A stretch of DNA of 6,235 nucleotides from Tardiphaga sp. (GCA_028290765.1 JAQGJF010000135.1:1-6235), one strand, 5' to 3'. Shown: positions 1 to 5,116, counted from the stretch's first letter. Notes: generated by a model from the sequence alone, not told the origin. Translations and numbers: made by a program.

Positions 1-739
1 GCGCGCTTCGCGCACTGTCGATCAACTGCTTGGCGGCACGCTCGTCGGCCGCATTGTCTGGCAGCTTCAGCCGGTAGATCCAGCGCACCAGGCTGCCGGG
101 CTGCAACAATTCAGTGGCGCGCAAGGCGGTTTCGCTGACCAGAAAGCGCGGGCCGAAGCCGACGCCGCCGGCGAGCTTGTCGGGCTCGGCGCTGACCACG
201 CTGCGGATGGCGAAGTTGGCGCTGCCGACGGTGACATGGTCGCCGAGTTTCAGGCCGAGCCGCGCCAGCAAAGTGGCATCGGCCGCGGCGCCGAACGCGC
301 CGTCGCGCTCGGCCAGCAGGTCGGCAACCGGCATTTTCGGATCGAGTGTCAGTTCTCCCAGCATGGGATAGGCGCCGTCGACGGCCTTGAGCTCGACCAG
401 CGCGAGCCGGCCGTCCTGTGTGCGCGTCATGCCGCGCAGCGTGGCCGCGACCGAGACTTGTCCGCGCGACTTGAGAAACGCCAGTTCATCCGGCTTGGCT
501 TCGCGCTGGATCAGCGAAAACGCCGCGTCGCCGCCGAGCAGCGTACGGCCCTCGCGCGCAAGCCCTTCGCCAAGGCTCGCCGCGACCGAACCGACGCCGG
601 CGATCGCCATCACGCCGAGCGCGATGCAGGCGATGAAAACATAGAAGCCGCGCAGGCCGCCGCGCAATTCGCGCAGCGCGTAGCGCAAGGCCAGCGAAGA
701 CGCGCGGCCGCGAGGGGTGCGTTCCAGGGCAAGGGTCAT
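1..739 (-). CDS. ybbP: ABC transporter permease, MacB/FtsX-like (YbbP type), 3' part missing
   Basis: Inner-membrane permease expected to work with the ATPase encoded just upstream, as in the MacB/LolCDE class, which moves or extracts hydrophobic substrates using ATP hydrolysed on the cytoplasmic side. Reading the minus strand from the ATG at 739 gives 246 codons with no stop before the window edge. Residues 1-30 are a basic cytoplasmic tail (LALRYALRELRGGLRG). Residues about 31-53 form a strong membrane helix (GFYVFIACIALGVMAIAG). A periplasmic MacB_PCD-like region follows, including GGDAAFSL near residue 70. Family members are about 800-850 residues, so roughly 70% of the gene lies outside the window. 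The start is only 3 bases past the ATPase stop and has no clear Shine-Dalgarno, so translational coupling is likely. The YbbP assignment rests on the first helix, the partner ATPase and the neighbouring esterase; the substrate cannot be read from the sequence. Confidence 0.88.
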   Translation of the reverse strand, partial: MTLALERTPRGRASSLALRYALRELRGGLRGFYVFIACIALGVMAIAGVGSVAASLGEGLAREGRTLLGGDAAFSLIQREAKPDELAFLKSRGQVSVAATLRGMTRTQDGRLALVELKAVDGAYPMLGELTLDPKMPVADLLAERDGAFGAAADATLLARLGLKLGDHVTVGSANFAIRSVVSAEPDKLAGGVGFGPRFLVSETALRATELLQPGSLVRWIYRLKLPDNAADERAAKQLIDSARSA

Positions 740-742
740 GAA

Positions 743-1483
743 TTATGCCGTCTCGACCCATTGCCTGTCGGCAACCGGGGCGTCGATCCGGCCAGAGCGC
801 AGCCGCACCACCCGATCGCAGCGATGCGCCAGCGAAGTGTCGTGGGTAACCAGCACCAGGGTCATGCCGCGTTCGGCGTGCTTGGTGAACAAAAGGTCGA
901 CGATCTGTTTGCCGGTGGCTTCGTCGAGATTTCCGGTCGGCTCATCCGCCACCAGGATCGCCGGGTCGGGCGCCAGCGCACGGGCCAGCGCGACGCGCTG
1001 CTGCTCGCCGCCGGACAATTGCGTGGGGTAATGGTGCAGCCGGTCGCCGAGGCCGACCGAGGTCAGTTCGCGTGTGGCGCGCGCCGACGCATCGGGATTG
1101 CCGGCCAGTTCGAGCGGCACCGCGACGTTCTCCAGCGCGGTCATGGTCGGGATCAGGTGAAACGACTGGAATACGATGCCGACATGGCGGCCGCGAAACC
1201 GCGCCAGCGCGTCTTCGTCGAGGGCGTTGAAAGCGGTGCCGCTGACCACTACCTCTCCGCTGTCAGGACGCTCCAATCCCGCCATCACCATCAGCAGCGT
1301 GGATTTCCCCGAACCTGACGGCCCGATCAGGCCGATCGCCTCACCGGCGCGTACCCGCAGGCTGATATCCTTGAGGATATGAACCCGCGCCGGGCCGGCG
1401 CCGAGCGAGAGATTGACGTTCGAGATGGAAATGGTGTCCGGCTTGAGACCGGCCGATGACGGGGATTCGATGAGACTGTCCAT
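743..1483 (-). CDS. ybbA: ABC transporter ATP-binding protein, LolD/MacB-like (YbbA type)
   Basis: Cytoplasmic ATPase of 246 residues, a normal length for stand-alone LolD/YbbA-type subunits. All nucleotide-binding motifs are intact: Walker A GPSGSGKS at 54-61, Q-loop Gln106 (IVFQSFHL), signature LSGGE at 156-160 followed by QQRVALARAL, Walker B ILVADE at 176-181, D-loop NLD at 185-187 and switch His214 (LVTHD). The segment FQSFHLIPTMTALENV is typical of the MacB/LolD subfamily. The first 18 or so residues are a poorly conserved extension. The stop lies 3 bases before the permease ATG, so the two form an operon. The ATG at 1483 is the only reasonable in-frame start, although no strong ribosome binding site precedes it, and it overlaps the start region of the divergent esterase gene. 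The exact subfamily name (YbbA rather than LolD) is inferred from the adjacent tesA and the arrangement of the pair. Confidence 0.94.
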   Translation of the reverse strand: MDSLIESPSSAGLKPDTISISNVNLSLGAGPARVHILKDISLRVRAGEAIGLIGPSGSGKSTLLMVMAGLERPDSGEVVVSGTAFNALDEDALARFRGRHVGIVFQSFHLIPTMTALENVAVPLELAGNPDASARATRELTSVGLGDRLHHYPTQLSGGEQQRVALARALAPDPAILVADEPTGNLDEATGKQIVDLLFTKHAERGMTLVLVTHDTSLAHRCDRVVRLRSGRIDAPVADRQWVETA

Positions 1484-2183
1484 GCACGTTTCATATGGCT
1501 ATTGGTTTGCGGCGGTCGAGAGGCTGCCGCGCTTGTTTCTGCGGTGGCTGGTTCTGGGCCTGACCGGGGGACTGTTAATGGCGGGACCCGTTGTCGCGCA
1601 AGGGCCGGCGGCCAAGCCGGTCAAGCTTGTCGTGCTCGGCGATTCGCTCAGCGCAGGCTATGGCCTGCCGGCCACTGCGGCGTTTCCGGTACGGCTGCAA
1701 AAGGCTCTGAAAGACAAGGGGATAGAGGTCGAGATGGTCAATGCCGGGGTATCCGGCGACACCACCTCGGGAGGCCTCGCCCGGCTCGACTGGTCGGTTG
1801 CGGAAGGCACCGAGGCCGTGATCCTCGAACTCGGCGCCAATGACGCGTTGCGCGGGATCGATCCCAAGGTTCCACGCGCCGCACTGGAGCAGATCCTGAC
1901 GCGTCTGAAAGCGCGCAACATCAAGGTGCTGTTGTGCGGCATGCTGGCGCCGCCCAATTTCGGGCCTGAATACGCCGCGCAGTTCAACGCGATCTATCCC
2001 GACCTGGCGAAGGCGTTCCAGGTGCCGCTCTATCCGTTTTTCCTGGAGGGCGTGGCTAGCGATGCCAAGCTCAACCAGGGCGATGGGATTCACCCGACGG
2101 CTGAAGGGGTCGACGTCATCGTCAAGGCGATCCTGCCTAGCGTTGAGGCATTTCTCGGCGCGAAGTCTGGGCAACGCAGTTGA
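1470..2183 (+). CDS. tesA: Secreted GDSL/SGNH-family esterase (arylesterase/thioesterase I, TesA type)
   Basis: Serine esterase of the SGNH hydrolase superfamily, expected in the periplasm, acting on short-chain esters, acyl thioesters or lysophospholipids. Numbered from the ATG at 1470 (237 residues), the blocks are: block I LGDSLSAGYG with nucleophile Ser59; block II NAGVSGDTT with oxyanion Gly96; block III GANDAL with Asn124; block V DGIHPT with Asp205 and His208. The N-terminus has arginines followed by a hydrophobic stretch (LVLGLTGGLLMAGPVVA, about 27-43), a signal peptide with likely cleavage after the AxA-like PVVA or AQG region. Two starts are possible: ATG 1470, with GGGGA 4 bases upstream, and ATG 1482 (233 residues), with a weak GAG. 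I prefer 1470, but the difference affects only the signal peptide n-region. A TTG at 1413 also opens the frame but would add residues antisense to ybbA and is unlikely. The gene is divergent from ybbA-ybbP, as in E. coli. Confidence 0.93.
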   Translation: MRLSMHVSYGYWFAAVERLPRLFLRWLVLGLTGGLLMAGPVVAQGPAAKPVKLVVLGDSLSAGYGLPATAAFPVRLQKALKDKGIEVEMVNAGVSGDTTSGGLARLDWSVAEGTEAVILELGANDALRGIDPKVPRAALEQILTRLKARNIKVLLCGMLAPPNFGPEYAAQFNAIYPDLAKAFQVPLYPFFLEGVASDAKLNQGDGIHPTAEGVDVIVKAILPSVEAFLGAKSGQRS

Positions 2184-2384
2184 AAAACCGGCAGGCTCAA
2201 CCTTAACACCAGCTTTTATGTCAACCTTTCCGGTAAGATGGAGCCAAATGCTTCGCAGAGTCACATAACTACGGTAAAAATTGTTGACGGTGATTCGTCG
2301 CCGGACTTTTTGTTCGGGCCTGATCCGGTCGAAATGTTCTCAGGTGGATATTTCGGGATCTGCCCCTGCATCGAGGAGTTTGCG
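2184..2384. other. Intergenic leader between tesA and thpR
   Basis: This 201-bp gap is visibly richer in A/T than the genes on either side. No protein match or strong hairpin is seen. The octamer tcaacctt occurs twice, 24 bases apart (2197-2204 and 2221-2228), which may be chance. A TTGACG at 2284-2289 resembles a -35 box, but no good -10 lies 16-18 bases downstream. The thpR frame stays open back to 2238, but the upstream residues do not look like thpR family sequence. Confidence 0.5.
2373..2378 (+). promoter_or_regulatory. Ribosome binding site of thpR
   Basis: GAGGAG lies 6 bases before the ATG at 2385. It fixes that codon as the start although the reading frame is open further upstream. 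Confidence 0.8.
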
Positions 2385-2921
2385 ATGCCGCGTTTGTTCA
2401 CTGGACTGGAAATCCCGGCCGAGATCGGCCAGACGCTTTCCAATTTGCGTGGCGGCCTTCCTGGCGCCCGCTGGATCGACCCCGAAAATTACCACGTCAC
2501 CTTGCGCTTCATCGGCGATATCGACGGCGTTGCGGCAAATGAAATCGCCTCGATCCTGTTCCGGGTCAACCGCAAGCCGTTCGAGGTCGCCTTGCAGGGC
2601 CTGTCGAGTTTTGGCGGACGCAAGCCGCGCGCGGTGGTGGCATCGATCGTCCCAAGCCGGCCTTTGATCGAGCTGCAGGCCGAGCTCGAACGGCTGATGC
2701 AGCGATTCGGCCTCGACCCCGAGGGCCGCAAATTCACCCCGCATGTGACGCTGGCGCGGTTGCGCGATGCCTCCAACCAGGATGTGGCGGATTATTTGTC
2801 GGTACGCGGCTATTTCCCGACCCGGGTGTTCACGGCGTCGCGCTTCGTGCTGTTCTCGTCGCGGGCTTCCACCGGCGGCGGGCCCTATGTCACCGAAAAT
2901 TCCTACACGCTGAGCGCGTGA
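2385..2921 (+). CDS. thpR: RNA 2',3'-cyclic phosphodiesterase (2'-5' RNA ligase family, 2H phosphoesterase)
   Basis: Cytoplasmic enzyme of the LigT/ThpR family, known to open 2',3'-cyclic phosphate ends on RNA to 2'-phosphomonoesters and, weakly and reversibly, to join 2'-5' linkages. The protein has 178 residues, the usual family length. Both catalytic HxTx motifs are present: His37-Val-Thr-Leu in ENYHVTLRFIGD and His120-Val-Thr-Leu in FTPHVTLARL, each with the expected flanking residues. The N-terminal RLFTGLEIP strand and the C-terminal RFVLFSSR followed by YTLSA are also typical. The chosen ATG has a good Shine-Dalgarno 6 bases upstream and gives the canonical N-terminus. The gene is about 200 bp from tesA on the same strand, so it probably has its own promoter. 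It converges with the serine hydrolase gene across a GC-rich inverted repeat. The physiological RNA substrate cannot be inferred from context. Confidence 0.95.
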   Translation: MPRLFTGLEIPAEIGQTLSNLRGGLPGARWIDPENYHVTLRFIGDIDGVAANEIASILFRVNRKPFEVALQGLSSFGGRKPRAVVASIVPSRPLIELQAELERLMQRFGLDPEGRKFTPHVTLARLRDASNQDVADYLSVRGYFPTRVFTASRFVLFSSRASTGGGPYVTENSYTLSA

Positions 2922-2931
2922 TCTTCCTTCT

Positions 2932-2953
2932 CCCTCCCCCTTGCGGGGGAGGG
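2932..2953 (+). terminator. Possible terminator hairpin after thpR (left end of the repeat element)
   Basis: CCCTCCCCC, loop TTGC, GGGGGAGGG forms a perfect 9-bp, fully G-C-rich stem starting 11 bases after the thpR stop. No T-run follows, so it is not a classical intrinsic terminator. A stem this stable, or the larger fold of the whole element, could still block readthrough in either direction between the convergent genes. Confidence 0.4.
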
Positions 2954-3050
2954 TTGGGGTGGGGGGTGAGCCACAAGTGCAAACCTCGCGACTACCCCCA
3001 CCCCGACCCGCGATCGAGCTTCGCTCGATCGTACCCCGCAAGGGGGAGGG
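2932..3050. repeat. Nested GC-rich inverted-repeat element between convergent genes
   Basis: Outer arms at 2932-2948 and 3034-3050 are perfect 17-bp inverted copies (CCCTCCCCCTTGCGGGG and its complement). Inner arms at 2951-2965 and 2995-3009 pair over 15 bases with one mismatch. The centre, 2966-2994, is unpaired. On the right side only, the outer and inner arms are separated by a 24-base segment holding its own perfect hairpin (3011-3031: 9-bp stem, loop ttc). The layout resembles REP/MITE-like intergenic elements that, from memory, are dispersed in Bradyrhizobium-type genomes. No coding capacity and no clear target-site duplication are visible. It fills nearly the whole 137-bp gap between thpR and the serine hydrolase. 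Confidence 0.85.
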
Positions 3051-3058
3051 GAGTAAGC

Positions 3059-4246
3059 TCACGCCGCGCGCTGTGCCGCATCCAGCCCGGCATACACGCC
3101 GCTTTCGAAGCCGGCGAAAGCCTCCAGGCATTTGCCGTCGACGAACGGCAATACCTGCATCAGGATCACGCCGGTGATGTCGCGGGACGGATCGATCCAG
3201 TAATAGGTATTGGCGAGGCCGGCCCAGGCGAGGCTGCCGGGGCTGCGGCCTTCCGGCGTCCTGGCGCTGTTGATCATGAAGCTCAGGCCCCATTTCTTGT
3301 CCATGCCGGGATAGAGATCGACATCGTTGCTCGCGAATGCGACAGCCGACGTCAGCTTCGTCATGTTGATGTCGCCGATGTGGTTCTGCCCCATCATGGC
3401 GACGGTCTCCGGCTTCAGCACCTGGTTGCCGTTGCCGCGGCCATTGTTGAGGATCATCTGGGTGAAGCGGATGTAGTCGCCGGCGGTGCCGTAGAGCCCG
3501 CCGCCGCCCATGTGGAATTCCGGGTCCTGCTCGAGTTCGAACGGAATCGGGGCCAGCGATCCGTCTTCACCCCGCGCGTGCATGGCGACGAGACGCGCGC
3601 GTTGCGCCTCTCCGATCTTGAAGCCGGTGTCGGTCATGCCGAGCGGCTTGAACAGATGGTCGCGCAGATAGACGCCGAGGCGGACGCCACTGGTCGCCTC
3701 GACGGCCTTGCCGACGAAATCGATGTTGGTGCCGTATTCCCAGCGCGTGCCGGGATCGGACATGATCGGCGTCTTCAGCGCGCCGTTCTTGCAGGTGGTG
3801 ATGGTGGGCGTGCCGGTCTTTTCCAGATATCGCACCATGTCGCCGTTCCATATGTCGTAGCAGAAGCCGGCGGTATGGGTCAGCAGATGACGCAGCGTGA
3901 CCGCGTTACGGGCGGGCCGCAATTTTGGTTCGCCGTTGGCATCGAAGCCTTCCAGCACCTGGGGCATCGCGAGGTCGGGCAGCAGTTTGCCGATTGGAGC
4001 TTCCAGCGAGAGCTTGCCCTGCTCGACCAACTGCATTGCCGCGGCCGCGGTGATCGCCTTGGTCATGGAGGCGATCCAGAACACGCTGTCCGCCGTCATC
4101 GCGGTATCCTTGGACAGGTCGCGTTTGCCGAACGCGCCCTGGTAGATCACTTCCTTGCCGGTCGCGGCCATCGCGACGACGCCCGGAATTTCTTGTGCCT
4201 CGCTTTTCTGGCGCAAAACCTGATCGATCTGAGAGCTGCTCTGCAT
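3059..4246 (-). CDS. Serine hydrolase, beta-lactamase class C / EstB-type esterase family
   Basis: Member of the Beta-lactamase (PF00144) serine hydrolase family, 395 residues, about the usual size for EstB-like esterases. The nucleophile motif is Ser60-Met-Thr-Lys63 in FWIASMTKAI. The second box reads Tyr171-Gly-Thr-Asn174 in RWEYGTNIDFVGKAVE, giving the general-base Tyr but not the YxN of true class C beta-lactamases. The third box is Trp341-Ala-Gly343 in LAWAGLANTYYWIDP, the W-x-G form seen in esterases instead of KTG. LLTHTAGF (121-128), PLGMTDTGF (201-209) and GGGGLYGTAGDY (247-257) are family hallmarks. No signal peptide is seen, so it is probably cytoplasmic, acting on small esters or lactones. 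The substrate is unknown, and the altered boxes argue against a resistance role. The start at 4246 is supported by GGGAGGA close upstream; the open frame back to 4444 adds only a basic, non-family tail. It stands alone, divergent from the next gene. Confidence 0.93.
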   Translation of the reverse strand: MQSSSQIDQVLRQKSEAQEIPGVVAMAATGKEVIYQGAFGKRDLSKDTAMTADSVFWIASMTKAITAAAAMQLVEQGKLSLEAPIGKLLPDLAMPQVLEGFDANGEPKLRPARNAVTLRHLLTHTAGFCYDIWNGDMVRYLEKTGTPTITTCKNGALKTPIMSDPGTRWEYGTNIDFVGKAVEATSGVRLGVYLRDHLFKPLGMTDTGFKIGEAQRARLVAMHARGEDGSLAPIPFELEQDPEFHMGGGGLYGTAGDYIRFTQMILNNGRGNGNQVLKPETVAMMGQNHIGDINMTKLTSAVAFASNDVDLYPGMDKKWGLSFMINSARTPEGRSPGSLAWAGLANTYYWIDPSRDITGVILMQVLPFVDGKCLEAFAGFESGVYAGLDAAQRAA

Positions 4247-4251
4247 GGTGT

Positions 4252-4258
4252 TCCTCCC
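4252..4258 (-). promoter_or_regulatory. Ribosome binding site of the serine hydrolase gene
   Basis: On the minus strand GGGAGGA lies 5 bases before the ATG at 4246. It decides this start over the upstream in-frame codons reaching back to 4444. Confidence 0.8.
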
Positions 4259-4577
4259 GGTTATTTTTTTAAGTTCGCGATCCTCCTCCGATGGCCGGTC
4301 CCCTGCAAGGCAGACTGGTTTGCTGCGGCGCAGTGATCGCGATCTCGTGAACGCCGTCGCCGCATTGGGACGGCGCCGGGCAAACCCGGGGTACCGCCGA
4401 TTTGCAGTGGATTGTCTGATTTTTGCGGATGATGGCCGGATCATATCCGCGTTATGTTCGAACGAGAGTCGTTGTTCGCTCTAAGATTGTCGCGTAAACA
4501 TGTTTTTAGTCCGGCCAATGTGTGGACCGTCGGGGCCGGCCGATAATTTGACGAAATGTTGCAGCTTTTCGAGCTGC

Positions 4578-4583
4578 GGAAGG
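4578..4583 (+). promoter_or_regulatory. Ribosome binding site of the small gene, just after a hairpin
   Basis: GGAAGG lies 6 bases before the ATG at 4590. Immediately upstream, 4561-4566 (gcagct) and 4572-4577 (agctgc) form a perfect 6-bp stem with loop tttcg that abuts the site, so local RNA folding could influence translation. Confidence 0.6.
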
Positions 4584-4589
4584 CTGGCG

Positions 4590-4919
4590 ATGATCTCCAC
4601 CTGGACCGAATGGAAGCGCTATCCCCGCGCGGTGCGTGGCGAAAATCTCGAGGCGCCGATCAGCCCCGGCATCTATGAAGTGCGTTATGCGGCGTCGGGC
4701 GCCATGTTCGGTTTTGGTGCCGTCGATAATCTGGCGCAGGCGCTGGCGTTGCTCCCGGTCGCCCCGAAGTCGTTGACGTCATGGTTCGGTCGCCGCGAAA
4801 CCGCTGATTTGCCCGAACTCGAATATCGCACCTGCGCAACTTCTTCCAAGGCTGATGCCAAGATCGCAGCCGAGCGCATGATCGGCCGCCGCGACACTTA
4901 TATGAGCGGCGCAGCCTGA
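4590..4919 (+). CDS. Small protein of unknown function, possibly a degenerate GIY-YIG-like domain
   Basis: Encodes 109 residues beginning MISTWTEWKRYPRAVRG. I do not recognise a named family. The first half contains PISPGIYEVRYAASGAMFGFG (about 24-44) followed by AVDNLAQALALL (45-56). This follows the spacing of a GIY-YIG domain: a GIY strand, a turn, a second strand ending in Gly where YIG would stand, then a helix beginning NL. The catalytic Arg expected in that helix (R of NLxxRL) is Ala here, so nuclease activity is unlikely. The C-terminal half, LEYRTCATSSKADAKIAAERMI, has a strand-then-helix pattern with Glu in the helix. No signal peptide or membrane helix is seen. The ATG at 4590 has GGAAGG 6 bases upstream; an ATG at 4500 opens the same frame but has no ribosome binding site. 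Codon composition matches the neighbouring genes. The stop lies inside a tandem duplication (4902-4942). Confidence 0.75.
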   Translation: MISTWTEWKRYPRAVRGENLEAPISPGIYEVRYAASGAMFGFGAVDNLAQALALLPVAPKSLTSWFGRRETADLPELEYRTCATSSKADAKIAAERMIGRRDTYMSGAA

Positions 4920-4942
4920 GCCATGAGCGGCGCAGCCTGAGC
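4902..4942. repeat. Tandem duplication, 20-bp identical copies with 21-bp period, over the small gene's stop
   Basis: Copies at 4902-4921 and 4923-4942 are identical (ATGAGCGGCGCAGCCTGAGC), separated by one C. The first holds the last codons and stop of the small gene (Met-Ser-Gly-Ala-Ala-stop); the second repeats the same codons and stop in the same frame, since 21 is a multiple of three. Confidence 0.95.
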
Positions 4943-4954
4943 GGAACCGCCGCT
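4940..4954 (+). terminator. Weak candidate terminator after the small gene
   Basis: AGCGG (4940-4944) can pair with CCGCT (4950-4954) around loop AACCG, followed by only two more T's. The stem is short, so this is a marginal call. Confidence 0.2.
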
Positions 4955-4997
4955 TTCGCTACAACTTCTGCCCGATCGGGCCGTCCCGAAATACCGT

Positions 4998-5029
4998 CCT
5001 GAGCTATCGCAGACCTGAGCTATCGCAGA
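4998..5029. repeat. Perfect tandem duplication of 16 bp
   Basis: CCTGAGCTATCGCAGA occurs at 4998-5013 and again directly at 5014-5029 with no spacer. Each copy contains AGCTATCGC, the complement of GCGATAGCT at 5031-5039, so the left arm of a hairpin has been doubled. Confidence 0.95.
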
Positions 5030-5039
5030 GGCGATAGCT
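5018..5039 (+). terminator. Hairpin between the small gene and gabD (terminator-like or regulatory)
   Basis: AGCTATCGC (5018-5026), loop AGAG, GCGATAGCT (5031-5039) forms a perfect 9-bp stem. No T-run follows, which weakens a terminator call. The earlier copy of the left arm (5002-5010) could pair with the same right arm, giving a 20-base loop. It lies 78 bases before the gabD start and about 43 bases before a candidate -10 box, so a DNA-level protein site is also possible. Confidence 0.4.
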
Positions 5040-5062
5040 GGTATTCGGTGCATGGCGGTCTA

Positions 5063-5086
5063 AATCCGCCTATAAGTCCGCCTATA
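5063..5086. repeat. 12-bp tandem duplication with one mismatch
   Basis: AATCCGCCTATA (5063-5074) is followed directly by AGTCCGCCTATA (5075-5086). Each copy ends in a TATA-like motif, producing TATAAG at 5071-5076 and TATAAT at 5083-5088. Confidence 0.9.
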
Positions 5087-5088
5087 AT
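5083..5088 (+). promoter_or_regulatory. Candidate -10 box for gabD
   Basis: TATAAT matches the sigma-70 -10 consensus and sits 28 bases before the gabD ATG, which would leave a short leader of about 20 bases including the ribosome binding site. No recognisable TTGACA-like -35 is found 16-18 bases upstream (about 5060-5065), so the promoter may be activator-dependent, or the match may be fortuitous, arising from the 12-bp duplication. Confidence 0.4.
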
Positions 5089-5103
5089 TTCAAGAACAGA
5101 GAC

Positions 5104-5109
5104 AAGGAG
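5104..5109 (+). promoter_or_regulatory. Ribosome binding site of gabD
   Basis: AAGGAG lies 7 bases before the ATG at 5117 and supports that start despite the slightly long N-terminus it gives. Confidence 0.8.
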
Positions 5110-5116
5110 CAACGCC

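Larger units (their letters stand above)
4247..4589. other. 343-bp divergent spacer, no gene seen
   Basis: This gap separates the minus-strand hydrolase from the plus-strand small gene and should hold promoters for both. It is less GC-rich than the genes, with a T-run at 4264-4270. Short perfect palindromes occur at 4335-4344 (gatcgcgatc), 4456-4463 (gttcgaac) and 4496-4505 (aaacatgttt); any could be an operator or chance. GATAAT at 4542-4547 and TTGACG at 4548-4553 look like promoter boxes, but neither has a good partner at proper spacing. Open frames across the gap (including an ATG at 4500) lack ribosome binding sites. Confidence 0.5.

Noticed and set aside
236..1318. Long plus-strand open frame of 360 codons
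   Set aside because: It lies antisense to the permease and ATPase genes, both of which have clear family motifs. The translation is rich in Arg, Gln, Ala and His with no recognisable domain, as expected of a GC-rich shadow frame.
2197..2228. Octamer tcaacctt repeated 24 bp apart after tesA
   Set aside because: An 8-base repeat over this distance is readily explained by chance, and no related third copy or dyad is seen.
1575..2264. Minus-strand open frame of 229 codons opposite tesA
   Set aside because: tesA on the other strand has the full SGNH block set and a signal peptide; the antisense translation has no recognisable features.
2284..2312. Promoter for thpR based on TTGACG at 2284-2289
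   Set aside because: The bases 17 positions downstream (tttttg) do not resemble a -10 box, so only half of a promoter is present.
2932..3050. Possible insertion sequence or CRISPR-like repeat
   Set aside because: The arms are inverted rather than regularly spaced direct repeats, there are no spacers and no transposase, and no target-site duplication is visible. A non-coding REP/MITE-like element fits better.
2340..3293. Minus-strand open frame of 317 codons
   Set aside because: It overlaps thpR antisense, the repeat element and the hydrolase 3' end. Its translation shows the low-complexity pattern of a shadow frame.
2918..4336. Plus-strand open frame of 472 codons
   Set aside because: It is the longest open frame but is antisense to the serine hydrolase and runs through the inverted repeat. 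It has no ribosome binding site or domain signature, and the opposite strand has all family motifs.
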